Below, in pieces: positions 54,165-64,000 of a stretch of 64,000 bases of DNA (positions are counted from its first letter, which is position 1; every line of letters begins with the position of its first letter). This stretch comes from Aquarana catesbeiana (Eukaryota > Chordata > Amphibia > Anura > Ranidae). The notes under the pieces are model-generated. The model had not been told where the DNA came from. It made no database searches and saw only the letters and a program-made list of their open reading frames with translations. The translations under genes and the position numbers were made by a program. The stretch covers positions 32,912,082-32,976,081 of the forward strand of contig NC_133336.1 of NCBI RefSeq assembly GCF_042186555.1. Direction: 5' to 3'.

Positions 54165-55633
54165 CAGTTGTGCTCATAAAAGTTTACCGATCCTGGCAGA
54201 ATTGATTTCTTGGCCATTTTCAGAGAGTATGAATGATAACACAAACATTTTTCTTTCACTCATGGTTAGTGTTTGGCTGAACCTATTGATCAATCAACTG
54301 TTTACTCTTTTTAAATCATAATGACAACAGAAACTACCCAAATGACCCTGATCAAAAGTTTACATATCCCAGTTCTTAATACTGTGTATTTGCCCCCTTT
54401 AACATCAATGACAGCTTGAAGTCTTTTGTGGTATTTGTGGATGAGGCTCTTTATCTTCACAGATGGTAAAGCTGCCCATTCCTCTTGGCAAAAAGCCTCC
54501 AGTTCCTGTAAATTCTTGGGCTGTCTTAGATGAATTGCACATTTGAGATCTCCCCAGAGTGGAGCAATACATAACATACTGCATTCATCTTGACATCAAT
54601 TTTGACCAAATTTCCTGTGCCTTTGTAGCTCACACATCCCCAAAACATCAGCAATCCACCTCCGTGTTTCACAGTAGGAATGGTGTACCTTTCATCATAG
54701 GCCTTGTTGACTCCTCTCCAAATGTAGTGTTTATGGTTGTGGCCAAAAAGCTCAATTTTGGTCTCATCACTCCAAATGACTTTGTGCCAGAAGGTTTGAG
54801 GCTTGTCTCTGTGCTGTTTGGTGTATTGTAAGTGTGATACTTTGTGGCATTTGCGTAGTAATGGCTTTCTTCTGGCGACTCGACCATGCAGCCCATCTTT
54901 CTTCGAGTGCCTCCTTATTGTGCATCTTGAAACAGCCACACCACATGTTTTCAGAGAGTACTGTATTTCACCTGAAGTTATTTGTGGGTTTTTTCTTTGT
55001 ATCCCAAACAATTTTCCCGGCATTTGTGGCTGAAATTTTAGTTGGTCTACCTGACCGTGGTTTGGTTTCAACAGAACCCCTCATTTTCCACTTCTTGATT
55101 AGAGTTTGAACACTGCTGATTGTCATTCTCAATTCCTTGGATATCTTTTTATATCCCTTTCCTGTTTTATACAGTTCAACTACCTTTTCCCGCAGATCCT
55201 CTGACAATTCTTTTGCTTTCCCCATGACTCAGAATCCAGAAACGTCAGTGCAGCACTGGGTGAAGATACAAGGGTCTGTCAGGAGTCCAGAAACTCATTG
55301 ACCTTTTATACACACACACACACACACATACACACACACTAATCACAAGCAAACAGATCACAGGTGAGGACGGTTACCTTTAATAGCCATTCAAACCCCT
55401 TTGTGTCAACTTGTGTGTATGTTAGAAGGCCAAAATCACCAGGGTGTGTAAACTTTTGAGCAGGGTCATTTGGGTAGTTTCTGTTGCGATTATGATTTAA
55501 AAAGAGTAAACACAGTTGATTGATAATACATGGCTTCAGCTAAACGCTAACCATGATTGAAATAAATGTTTCTGTGTTATCATTAATAATATCTGAGAAA
55601 TGGCCAGGGTATGTAAACGTAAGAGCACAGCTG
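54165..55633 (-). mobile_element. Tc1-like transposon with both ends, internally deleted
   Basis: Terminal repeats CAGTTGTGCTCATAAAAGTT and the complement ending gtaagagcacagctg, flanked by TA at 54163-54164 and 55634-55635. Subterminal repeats tacccaaatgaccctg/cagggtcatttgggta occur at 54335 and 55460. The transposase on the minus strand lacks its middle. A CA-repeat lies in the leader at 55311-55338. Confidence 0.92.
54370..55225 (-). pseudogene. Tc1-like transposase with internal deletion of the catalytic centre
   Basis: The ATG at 55225 opens MGKAKELSEDLREKVVELYK; a helix-turn-helix follows, with SVQTLIKKWKMRGS and the GRPTKIS linker. A frame change near 55020 leads to RKNPQITSGEIQ, then VARRKPLL, VIWSDETKIELFG (first Asp), YTIPTVKHGGGLLMFWGC and KIDVKMNAVCYV. 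The next residues jump directly to LWGDLKCAIHLRQPKNLQEL, so the segment with the second aspartate and the glutamate is deleted (junction near 54575). The C-terminal helix EAFCQEEWAALP is present. Inactive. Confidence 0.92.
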
Positions 55634-55639
55634 TATGCC

Positions 55640-55758
55640 AGCCCGCTCACACCTGTGTATATATATACACACACACACCTCTCTCTCTCTATATCTATAT
55701 ATATTTATCTCTCAACCCAACTCACACCTGGATCTATGCAAGTTCCCCTCACACACAC

Positions 55759-55832
<74 letters not shown>

Positions 55833-55890
55833 CCCCCCTCACACCTGTATATATGTCACCCCCCCACGTACGTGTGTGTGTAATTTTATA
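55640..55890. repeat. Compound microsatellite (CA, CT, TA) with ctcacacctgtatatat units
   Basis: TA tract 55762-55829 plus shorter CA and CT runs. The phrase ctcacacctgtatatat recurs at 55647, 55838 and in part at 55720 and 55750, suggesting amplification of a small unit. The Ile/Tyr/His-rich frames are artefacts. Confidence 0.85.
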
Positions 55891-56282
55891 TAATATATAT
55901 TTATATATAAATGTGTCAGCCCCACACATACATAAAGAGACAAGCCTCTGGCCCTTCCCTGTACACAAACAGCCCCCTCTTGTAAAGGAAATCTTCCTAC
56001 CTAGGCCCAGCTCATTTTCACAAAGCTGACATGTTGCTGACACAGAGGAGCACAGCACAGGCAGCTCAAACGAGGGGTGCACATGCACATAGTAGCCAGA
56101 GGTGGCAGTAAAGAGCTTGATGTCTGAGCTCAATGACACAGAGAGCAGCAGAAGCTGCGAGATTGTTTCTATAGTGCACAACATGGCTCCCCTTTACCCG
56201 ACCTGCCTTCTTCTGGCCCGGGTGGGCCCCTTACAGTTGTATCGGCTGTGTCCCCCCCCCCCCCCCCCCAATGGCAGCCTTG

Positions 56283-56620
56283 GGCCATAAAGTGTCCTGG
56301 GCCCATGACTTACCAAGAAGCCACAAAGTAGTAAAGTAGGGTTAACTTTGACAACTCCAAAGCTTGCACCTTCAGAACAAGTCAACAATGGCAGCCCCCA
56401 AATCTCTCTTCTGGTTGGTACTTTTTAATTTGTGTGTTTTTACATTATCAATTATCTTTCTTTTAAAATGAATAATTCCATTAATTTGACTATAACAGAT
56501 ATTAAAATCACTGACCCCTGTAAGAAGAGATTGATTAGAAAAATCCATTTATGATTCAAAAATCATACATTGAAGTTCTCCTAGAACCCTGGGAGAATAA
56601 CATCAGGGATCATTGCTTTA
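56283..56620. other. Unassigned DNA
   Basis: No gene or repeat recognised. Confidence 0.4.
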
Positions 56621-57198
56621 TTAACCACTTATAACCCAGGTGGATGTAAATGGACATCCTTGACTTTCAGTAGTTTTACTGGGATGATGCCCTCGGACAT
56701 CATCCTGGTATTGTATTTTTTTTCAGTCAGTGATTCCCTTTTATGTAAAAGCCACCCTAGCAGCTAATTAGCTGTTGGGTTGCTTTTACATTCGGCGGGA
56801 GTGGATTTTTTTTTTTTACTTTTTGCTAATAAATATGTATAAAATAATATAAATGTCTGTGTTCACAACAGTGTGAACCCAGGCTAATATATTATATATA
56901 TATATATATAAAATATATATATAAAATATGTGTCTTTCATGCGTTTTCCCTTCCATGTGCTCCTTGCTGTGAAGGCCAGTTATACAGTAGGTGGGGGCAG
57001 AGGCCATCTCTTTGTTAGCACTGATTAGCATAACTGATGGGCACAGATTGGCCTCACTGATGGGCACTGTTTGGGCTGCATTGTGATCAGGGCACTGATG
57101 ATCAGTGCCCCGGTTACCTTTACACATTTTTTTTTTCTATGAGGAGATATCGCTTATCAGGTTCCTTGTACATGTGACATAGCTGATCAAATGGTTAA
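56621..57198. mobile_element. piggyBac-like non-autonomous element, short and diverged
   Basis: Begins TTAACCACTTATAACCCAGG and ends gctgatcaaatggttaa. The inner part has gcactgatgggcac-like words (57020-57110), as in the 9457 family, a solo Harbinger end (tgtgttcacaacagtgtgaa cccaggc, 56852-56879) and an ATATA stretch. No gene. Confidence 0.75.
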
Positions 57199-57769
57199 AG
57201 AGCTGCAGCTCTTTGCCGAGCTCGGGGTCGCACCGTGTCCCAGGAACACAGTGTGCCCGCGATCAGCGTCGCCCCAGAACAAGAGTCGCGCCTCTCCCCC
57301 GTCTTCTATTAACCACTTCAGCCCCGGAAGGATTTACCCCCTTCCTGACCAGAGCACTTTTTACAATTCGGCACTGCGTCGCTTTAACTGCTAATTGCGC
57401 GGTCATGCAATGCTGTACCCAAACAAAATTTGCGTCCTTTTCTTCCCACAAATAGAGCTTTCTTTTGATGGTATTTGATCACCTCTGCCGTTTTTATTTT
57501 TTGCGCTATAAACGGAAAAAGACCGAAAATTTTGAAAAAAAATGTTATTTTCTACTTTTTGTTATAAAAAAAATCCAATAAACTCAATTTTAGTCATACA
57601 TTTAGGCCAAAATGTATTCGGCCACATGTCTTTGGTAAAAAAAATGTCAATAAGCGTATATTTATTGGTTTGCGCAAAAGTTATAGCGTCTACAAACTAG
57701 GGTACATTTTCTGGAATTTGCACAGCTTTTAGTTTATGACTGCCTATGTCATTTCTTGAGGTGCTAAAA

Positions 57770-58795
57770 TGGCAGGGCAGTACAAAACCCCCCCAAATGA
57801 CCCCATTTTGGAAAGTAGACACCCCAAGGAAATTGCTGAGAGGCATGTTGAGCCCATTGAATATTTATTTTTTTTTGTCCCAAGTGATTGAATAATGACA
57901 AAAAAAAAAAAATTTTACAAAAAGTTGTCACTAAATGATATATTGCTCACACAGGCCATGGGCATATGTGGAATTGCACCCCAAAATACATTCAGCTGCT
58001 TCTCCTGAGTATGGGGATACCACATGTGTGGGACTTTTTGGGAGCCTAGCCGCGTACGGGGCCCCAAAAACCAAGCACCGCCTTCAGGATTTCTAAGGGC
58101 ATAAATTTTTGATTTCACTCCTCGCTGCCTATCACAGTTTTGAAGGCCATAAAATGCCATGATGGCACAAACCCCCCCCAAATGACCCCATTTTGGAAAG
58201 TAGACACCCCAAACTATTTGCTGAGAGGCATGGTGAGTCTTTTGCAGCTCTCATTTGTTTTTTTTTTTTCTTTTTTCAATTTTCAAAACTTTGTGACAAA
58301 AAGTGAGGTCTGCAAAATACTCACTATACCTCTCAGCAAATAGCTTGGGGTGTCTACTTTCCAAAATGGGGTCATTTGGGGGGGTTTTGTGCCACCTGGG
58401 CATTCCATGGCCTCCGAAACTGTGATAGGCAGTGAAGAGTGAATTCAAAAATTTACGCCCTTAGAAAGCCTGAAGGCGGTGCTTGGATTTCGGGGTCCCG
58501 TGCGCAGCTAGGCTCCCAAAAAGTCCCACACATGTGGTATCCCCATACTCAGGAGAAGCAACAGAATGTATTTTGGGGTGTAATTTCACATATTCCCATG
58601 GCATGTTTGAGCAATATATCATTTAGTGACAACTTTGTGCAAAAAAAAAAAAAATTGTCTCTTTCCTGCAACTTGTGTCACAATATAAAATATTCCATGG
58701 ACTCGACATGCCTCTCAGCAAATAGCTTGGGGTGTCTACTTTCCAAAATGGGGTCATTTGGGGGGGTTTTGAACTGTCTTGGCATTTTATGCACA
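57770..58795. repeat. Repeated and inverted aaatggggtcatttgggg modules
   Basis: The module tgaccccattttggaaagta gacacccca occurs at 57800 and 58182, and in reverse complement at 58352 and 58735. Larger blocks (ccacatgtgtgggac, ccaagcaccgccttcagg) are mirrored between 58000-58130 and 58420-58600. The centre is near 58265. It is an internal foldback region, with no gene. Confidence 0.85.
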
Positions 58796-58831
58796 ACATT
58801 TAGAAGCTTATGTCACACATCACCCACTCTT

Positions 58832-59382
58832 CTAACCACTTGAATACAAAGCCCTTTCTGACACTTTTTGATTACATGAAAAAATTATTTTTTTTTGCAA
58901 GAAAATTACTTTGAACCCCAAACATTATATATTTTTTTAAAGCAAATGCCCTACAGATTAAAATGGTGGGTGTTTCATTTTTTTTTTTCACACAGTATTT
59001 GCGCAGCGATTTTTCAAACGCATTTTTTGTGGAAAAAACACACTTTTTTAAATTTTAATGCACTAAAAACACACTATATTGCCCAAATGTTTGATGAAAT
59101 AAAAAAGATGATCTTAGGCCGAGTACATGGATACCAAACATGACATGCTTTAAAATTGTGCACAAACGTGCAGTGGCAACAAAATTAATACATTTTTAAA
59201 AGCCTTTAAAAGCCTTTACAGGTTACCACTTTAGATTTACAGAGGAGGTCTACTGCTAAAATTACTGCCCTCGATCTGACGTTCGCGGTGACACCTCATA
59301 TGCATGGTGCAATTGCTGTTTACATTTGACGCCAGACCGACGCTTGCGTTCGCCTTAGCGCGAGAGCAGGGGGGACAGGGGT

Positions 59383-59415
<33 letters not shown>

Positions 59416-60013
59416 CTTATTTTTAAACTGTTCCTTTCATTTTTTTTTTTTTTAAATCATTTTTATTGTTATCTCAGGGAATGTAAATATCCCCTATGAT
59501 AGCAATAGGTAGTGACAGGTACTCTTTTTTGAAAAAATTGGGGTCTATTAGACCCTAGATCTCCCCTCTGCCCTCAAAGCATCTGACCACACCAAGATCG
59601 GTGTGAAAAAATGCTTCCCCAATTTCCCAATGGCGCTGTTTACATCCGGCGAAATCTAAGTCATAAAATGCTCGTAGCTTCCGGTTTCTTAGGCCATAGA
59701 GATGTTTGGAGCCACTCTGGTCTCTGATCAGCTCTATGGTCAGCTGGCTGAATCACCGGCTGCATTCTCAGGTTCCCTGTTGAGACAGGAGAGCCAGAGA
59801 AAAACATGGAAGACGGTGGGGGGGGGGGGCATTCCCTCCCACTGCTTGTAAAAGCAGTCTAGAGGCTAATTAGCCGCTAGGATTGCTTTTACATGAAAGC
59901 CGACCGCTGGCTGAAAAGAATGATGCCAAGATGATACCTAAACCTGCAGGCATCATTCTGGTATAACCACTCAAAGTCGTGAATGGCGTACCTGAAGACA
60001 AAAAAATGGTTAA
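58832..60013. mobile_element. piggyBac-like element nested in the 5-kb relative
   Basis: Starts ctaaccacttgaatacaaag (first T of TTAA mutated) and ends aaaaaaatggttaa. Family blocks gcaagaaaattactttgaac and gaggtctactgctaaaatta are present. T-runs at 59385-59412 and 59439-59453; G-run at 59817-59829. Confidence 0.82.
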
Positions 60014-60343
60014 CAATAAAGCACAGTGAACAGTAAAGTATAAAAATTGCATACCTGAAAAGCAAACATGATAAAACATAATAACAATAAAACATTGCAG
60101 AATAGAATACAGTAAAAAAGAGCAGAACAATAGAGAGAGAGAATAGAGAGAGAGAGAACAATAAAACGACAACTATTTATTTATTTTTTTTTGTTTGTGT
60201 TTTTTTTTTTTTTTTTACACTTTTTTTTGTAACTGTAACTTTTATAACTGTAACCGGTTCCAGGTTCGGGTCTCTCAAAATGCGATGGCATCTTGGGAGA
60301 CCCTGTGAAAGTGTGCCTAGTCTGTGCAATGCTGTACCCTACG

Positions 60344-60660
60344 CTAATACTCAACTAGTGAATGGTAGCGTTCAAAACATTCACCAATGCAAAGACCAGG
60401 ATTGTCAGGACAGGATTGACAATAATAGCGGGTGTCACGCCTATATCCGCGCTTGCTGCGGACACAACATCTTTTTTGGGGGGGTTCGTTGGGTAGGGGT
60501 ACTCGGGAGGACATAAAGAAAATGCCTCTCATGCAGCCGACTGCATTTGGTTGGGGATGTGAATGGGGGAAGTACGGGCGCTGCAGAAGCGGTGGTTTCC
60601 CAATTAGGATTGGCGAATGCAGCAGGAAGGGCACTATGGGCACGACGGGCCTGTGTTCGT
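60344..60660 (-). pseudogene. piggyBac transposase, C-terminal cysteine-rich domain relic
   Basis: piggyBac transposases excise and insert elements at TTAA; their C-terminal zinc-binding domain recognises the element ends. The minus-strand frame ending at TAG 60346-60344 reads QKRCCVRSKRGYRRDTRYYC, then QSCPDNPGLCIGECFERYHS and LVEY. The CxxC/Cx2-5C/H spacing and the KRCxVC..G.RRDTRYYC..C...PGLC...CFE.YH layout match this domain; one cysteine (CVRS for CxxC) is lost. In the next frame, upstream, RLHERHFLYVLPSTPTQRTP matches the conserved LxxRHF...P.TP...P linker that precedes it, so a frameshift lies near 60475. The catalytic core is absent. Confidence 0.85.
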
Positions 60661-60787
60661 CTTCTTGGTGGCAGCGGGACACTACTTGTGATTGCCACCT
60701 CACCAGCTTGAACTGCACTTATGGGACTCGCCAAGTCACCAAGTGTTACTGCAGTGCTGGTTTGACTACGACCGGGGTGTACTAGGC

Positions 60788-61502
60788 CGCTGGCGCTTGC
60801 CAGTTCACCAAAACGCTACCAAAAAAACTGTTAGCGATCGCAGGGATTAGCCCTGACTCTGCGAACGCTGCAGTTATGCGTTTAGTGTTTTGTAAGTGAC
60901 AGTGATCGATCGGTACTGCACTTGGGTGGGCTGGGCTGGGCCGGGCGGAGGGGCAAAACGCAGGTGCTAGCAGGTATCTGGGCTGATCCCGCTAACACTG
61001 CGTTTTTGGGAATCCTAAACTGCTGGGGACGCTAGTATAGATCTGATCGGATCAGATATTGATGCGTTCAGATACTATACCACTAAGGGAGGTGTACGGT
61101 GCGTGGGTGTTAGCGCTACTGGCACTAACCTGACGCTGCCTGGGGCTGGTGCTTGCCATTTCACCAAAAAGCTACCAAAAAAACTGTTAGCGATCGCAGG
61201 GATCAGGCCTGACTCTGCGAACGCTGCAGTTATGCGTTTAGTGTTTTGTAAGTGACAGTGATCGATCGATACTGCACTTGGGTGGGCCGAGCCGGGCGGA
61301 GGGGCAAAATGCAGGTGCTAGCAGGTATCTGGGCTGATCCAGCTAACACTGCGTTTTTGGGAACCCTAAACTGCTGGGGACGCTAGTATAGATCTGATCG
61401 GATCAGATATTGATCCGTTTAGATACTATACCACTAAGGGAGGCGTATGCTGCGTGCGTGGGTGTTAGCGGTACTGGCGCTAATCTGACGCTGCCTGGGG
61501 CG
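60788..61502. repeat. Two tandem 356-bp units inside the 5-kb piggyBac-like element
   Basis: gcttgccagttcaccaaaac at 60795 recurs as gcttgccatttcaccaaaaa at 61151. Between, ctgttagcgatcgcaggg, tgcgtttagtgttttgtaag, gatctgatcggatcagatat and gacgctgcctgggg repeat in the same order. Unit identity is well above 90 percent by eye. Each unit carries palindromic gatctgatcggatcagat. No open frame spans a unit. Confidence 0.9.
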
Positions 61503-61524
61503 ACGCATATCACCGCCGGGCGAT

Positions 61525-61870
61525 CGGGGGGCTAAACCTTTATTCGGTAATAAACGGCGGGTGCCCTGACACTATAAAAAATAAACAAACTAACCAGCGT
61601 CACCCGTAACGGTTATACAGTGATCAGTGGTGGAAGGGTTAACTAGGGGGCAATCAAGGGGTTAAAACATTTATTCGGTAGTATATGGGGGTCCCTGTCG
61701 CTATAAAACGCTGACGGCGAACCTAAATATTTACCTCACTAACTAGCGTCACCAGCGACACTAATACAGCGATCAGAAAAAAGATTGCTTAGCGACACTG
61801 GTGACGGGGGGTGATCAAGGGGTTAAAACTTTATTAGGGGGGGTTAGGGGGGTACCCTAGACCTACAGGG
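61525..61870. repeat. Diverged tandem units of about 130-150 bp
   Basis: Three rounds of ggggttaaa(ac)tttatt, an agcgtcac block and tacagtgatcag/tacagcgatcag occur at about 61530, 61660 and 61815. Below them lie an A-run (61932-61951) and a G-run (61973-61989) before the G/C-rich right end of the element. Confidence 0.6.
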
Positions 61871-62371
61871 GGCCAATACTCACTGCCCTACCACTTCTAA
61901 CTGTCACAAACTGACACCAATCAGTAATCAGGAAAAAAAAAAAAAAAAAACAGCTTGGTGTCAGTTTGTGACGGGGGGGGGGGGGGGGAGAATCGGGGGT
62001 GTTTAGTGTGCCTGGCATGTTCTACTGTGTTGTGTAGTGTTTTACACTTACTCGGATGTCTTCTCTCCTCGGCGTCGGAACGGAAACTGCCAAGCCGAGG
62101 AGAGATGACATCACATCCTCTGCCTGTGTGTACTATACACAGGCAGGGGATGTTTCTCATTGGCTGGGAGTGATCGCGAGGGGGGGGCCACGATCGGATG
62201 GCCTCCCCCTCATCTCTGATCGCTCCTAGACAAATGCCGACCGCCGCTGGCACCGGGAGGGGGTCCGATCGGACCCCCCGCGGGAAGGCATCACGTATCA
62301 GGTACGTGATTTTGCCTGCCCGTGCCGCTCTGTTGACGTATATAGACGTGAGGCAGTCGGCAAGTGGTTAA

Positions 62372-63094
62372 GATAAATAAAAAAGTGCAAGAAAAAAAAC
62401 CCCAAAATAAAAAAAAAATAAACACACAAGCAAAAAAAATGGTTTTCAGTCCTCATTCACATGGGCCCACAGAACACGCATTTAAAAAAAATGTCCAAAC
62501 GCTTTGCAGAGCCAATGCTTGGTTTTCTTTTAGCACCTGCATGCTGGTTCGTAGTTAAATAAGGGACCTTTTCAGAATCACACCGTGAACACCCAGATCT
62601 GCGGCCCTGGACGGCTGTAGCAAGATCGACCTAGTCACTGGGTATAAATCCAGAGATTTATTTTACTGTAAAGACAGTAAAATCTGTCTAGCATGTCTAA
62701 TAATATAGCCAGCTTGAAGGCATAAGTAATAAACCTCTGCCTATAAGAAGCAGCATGACATACTGTCACATGTAATATACACCTGTATATTAGTGCAGTG
62801 CGGAGTGCACCTGCCTACCAGCTAGAGATGAAAAGAAAAGCGGCCTAACAGATGAGCCAGCTGGGAGCCTGGAGCCCTTATGTGAGGATGCAGACGGCAT
62901 GTCTTGAGCCCCTGGGCTGTGCTCAACAACAGAAGCATCTACATGGTGCCCAGCACCCCCACCCACAGGAAATTTGATCCAGAAACAGTCACAATGCCAA
63001 CTTAAAAAAAAAAAAAAAAAATGCAAGGCTCATCCTAGTGATTTTTTGAGCACGAGCACAACCTGCATAGATTATGGACATAGCTCTGTAGGCA
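62372..63094. other. Unassigned DNA
   Basis: A-rich at 62380-62440 and a poly-A of 18 at 63003-63020. No gene or family recognised. Confidence 0.4.
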
Positions 63095-63195
63095 CCTATA
63101 ACATTATATTATTATTATTATTATTATTCATGATTTATATAGCGTCAACAGTTTGCGCAGCGCTTTACAATATGATGACAGACAGTACAGCTACA
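63095..63195. repeat. Repeat fragment with tttatatagcgtcaacagtt and gcgcagcgctttacaa
   Basis: Preceded by an ATT microsatellite (63103-63128). The cagcgctttacaa phrase is a common amphibian/reptile SINE- or LINE-tail motif; a partial echo, tatttatatagcaccagcaa, is at 63569. Class uncertain. Confidence 0.5.
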
Positions 63196-63250
63196 ATACA
63201 ATACAGGAGGAATTAGAGGGCCCCGCATTATACATACTAAAACTTTATTA

Positions 63251-63575
63251 GACCCCTTTCACACGGAGGCGGTTTTCAGGCATTTTAGCGCTAGAAATAG
63301 CACCTGTAAACTGCCTCCCATTCTCTGCAATGGGTGCTTTCACACCTGGGTGGTGCACTTGCGGGACTTTTGGAAAAGTCCTGCAAGCAGCATCTTGCAA
63401 GCTGTATACAGCCCAAAACATCCCTGCCCATTGCAATGAATGGGCAGCGCTTCCGAAGCCCCCTTTTTTGGGGTTAAAAGCACCCCGCTAGCGGCTGAAA
63501 AGTGGCACAAAAGCACCGCTTAAACAGCGGTAAAGCGCCGCTAGAATGAGCAGTGCTTTACCGCGAACACGGCCC
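63251..63575. mobile_element. PIF/Harbinger-type miniature, left end clear
   Basis: Starts gacccctttcacacggagg after TTA (63248-63250), like 24110 and 6522. The interior has gcgctagaaatagcacctg and, near the right, gcggtaaagcgccgct. The right terminus is eroded at about 63575. Confidence 0.7.
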
Positions 63576-63626
63576 CAGATATTTATATAGCACCAGCAAC
63601 TTATGCAACACTTTACATATATTCAG

Positions 63627-64000
63627 TAGGTATAGAAAAGAATCACCCCTCTTTAAAATAATCATATTTTGTTGCTTTACAGCCTGAAATGAGGACAGAT
63701 TTTTTGTTTTATCCAGCTGTATTTATTCTTATACTTTTTTTAACACCCACATGTCAGAAAAAAATAAAACAGAATTCAAAAACAGAAATTGCTCTCACAC
63801 ACACCAAGCCTTTTTGACTTTCAACTGTGATCAGCTGTGGTCATTTTGATTAGCTCAGCATGAAAAGAGCTTCCCTGGAGCATTTCAGTCCCCGATAGTG
63901 CAACTGAAGCAAACAATCAACTGTGGGTGGCAAGGTACTGTCACTGGTATCTCCAGGATAAAGTTGTGGACAGGCACAAGACAGGAGATATGACAACAAT
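63627..64000 (+). mobile_element. Tc1-like transposon, 5' terminal part, cut by the window end
   Basis: taggtatagaaaagaatcac followed by cccctctttaaaataatcat attttgttgctttacagcct is a Tc1-type terminal repeat and leader. The transposase, if present, lies beyond base 64000. No internal ATG is yet in view with a recognisable N-terminus. Confidence 0.65.

Larger units (their letters stand above)
53993..56282. mobile_element. hAT-like miniature unit holding a Tc1 and an expanded repeat
   Basis: The left cagggcagccaacagaaatt and the right ccccaatggcagccttg are a plausible inverted pair, in the style of hAT ends CAGGGC...GCCCTG. The 8-bp duplication is not evident. The Tc1 at 54165-55633 and the TA/ctcacacctg microsatellite at 55640-55890 lie inside. 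The inner ggcccgggtgggccccttac at 56216 is the counterpart of tgggccccttacacagct at 54016. Confidence 0.5.
57309..62371. mobile_element. 5-kb piggyBac-like element retaining a transposase C-terminus
   Basis: Begins TTAACCACTTCAGCCCCGG and ends gcagtcggcaagtggttaa, with TTAA at both sides. Its first 230 bp are the block shared by the 9457, 26569 and 37290 copies (aattgcgcggtcatgcaatg, agagctttcttttgatgg), which makes it their long parent type. Inside: an inverted-repeat region (57770-58790), a nested sister element (58832-60013), the C-terminal cysteine-rich domain of a piggyBac transposase (minus strand, 60344-60660) and a two-unit 356-bp tandem repeat. Most of the transposase is missing. Confidence 0.85.

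Overview
The window is vertebrate nuclear DNA, most likely from an anuran amphibian and plausibly a ranid-type true frog with a large, transposon-swollen genome. The basis is the mix: several Tc1-like transposons, an L1, a CR1-like LINE, a Penelope-like element, a chromovirus-type Ty3/Gypsy remnant, hAT and PIF/Harbinger miniatures, and above all many copies of TTAA-flanked repeats (TTAACCACTT... and TTAAAGTGG...) that I associate with frog assemblies. The species call is inference. I found no host exon, tRNA, rRNA or CRISPR. Almost every long open frame is a transposon relic or a translated low-complexity repeat.

Layout. 1-2004: a 1 kb foldback palindrome, a three-unit tandem repeat and a TAGGGATGAGC-ended repeat. 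2005-5469: a decayed Tc1 split by a 2 kb transposon with 6-bp target duplication that carries a 23-unit minisatellite, and by a fragment of a second Tc1. 5484-8257: a TTAA element end, a TTAA miniature, then a Tc1-like element (6250-8257) holding a Harbinger miniature. 8260-13026: poorly recognised DNA plus two TTAA elements. 13202-21046: an internally deleted Tc1-like element split by a 6.4 kb Penelope-like element (14515-20939), itself holding a TTAA element. 21050-27100: nested TTAA elements, a hAT-type element with precise 8-bp duplication holding further inserts, a TA microsatellite, a SINE-like unit and more TTAA repeats. 27107-28685: an L1 fragment on the plus strand. 29411-36604: a near full-length L1 on the minus strand with target-site duplication, two ORFs and a tandem-unit 5' UTR. 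36615-42692: TTAA and Harbinger miniatures and a Tc1-like element (40796-42385). 43521-52267: a Harbinger-like miniature that split a minisatellite and now contains a Gypsy remnant, a CR1-like LINE (45793-50780) and other inserts. 53430-57198: Tc1 relics, a hAT-like unit and a TTAA element. 57309-62371: a 5 kb TTAA element that keeps the cysteine-rich C-terminus of a piggyBac transposase. 62372-64000: unassigned DNA, a Harbinger end and the start of another Tc1.

How it fits together. The nest gives a relative age order by who interrupts whom. Tc1 and LINE copies are hosts, and TTAA elements and TWA-duplicating miniatures are repeatedly the last arrivals. The piggyBac C-terminus at 60344-60600 ties the whole TTAA repeat family to piggyBac mobilisation. 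All transposase and reverse transcriptase genes here carry stops, frameshifts, deletions or lost catalytic residues, so none looks able to act in cis. The L1 is the best preserved, with two in-frame stops and a frameshift in ORF2 and an intact YADD.
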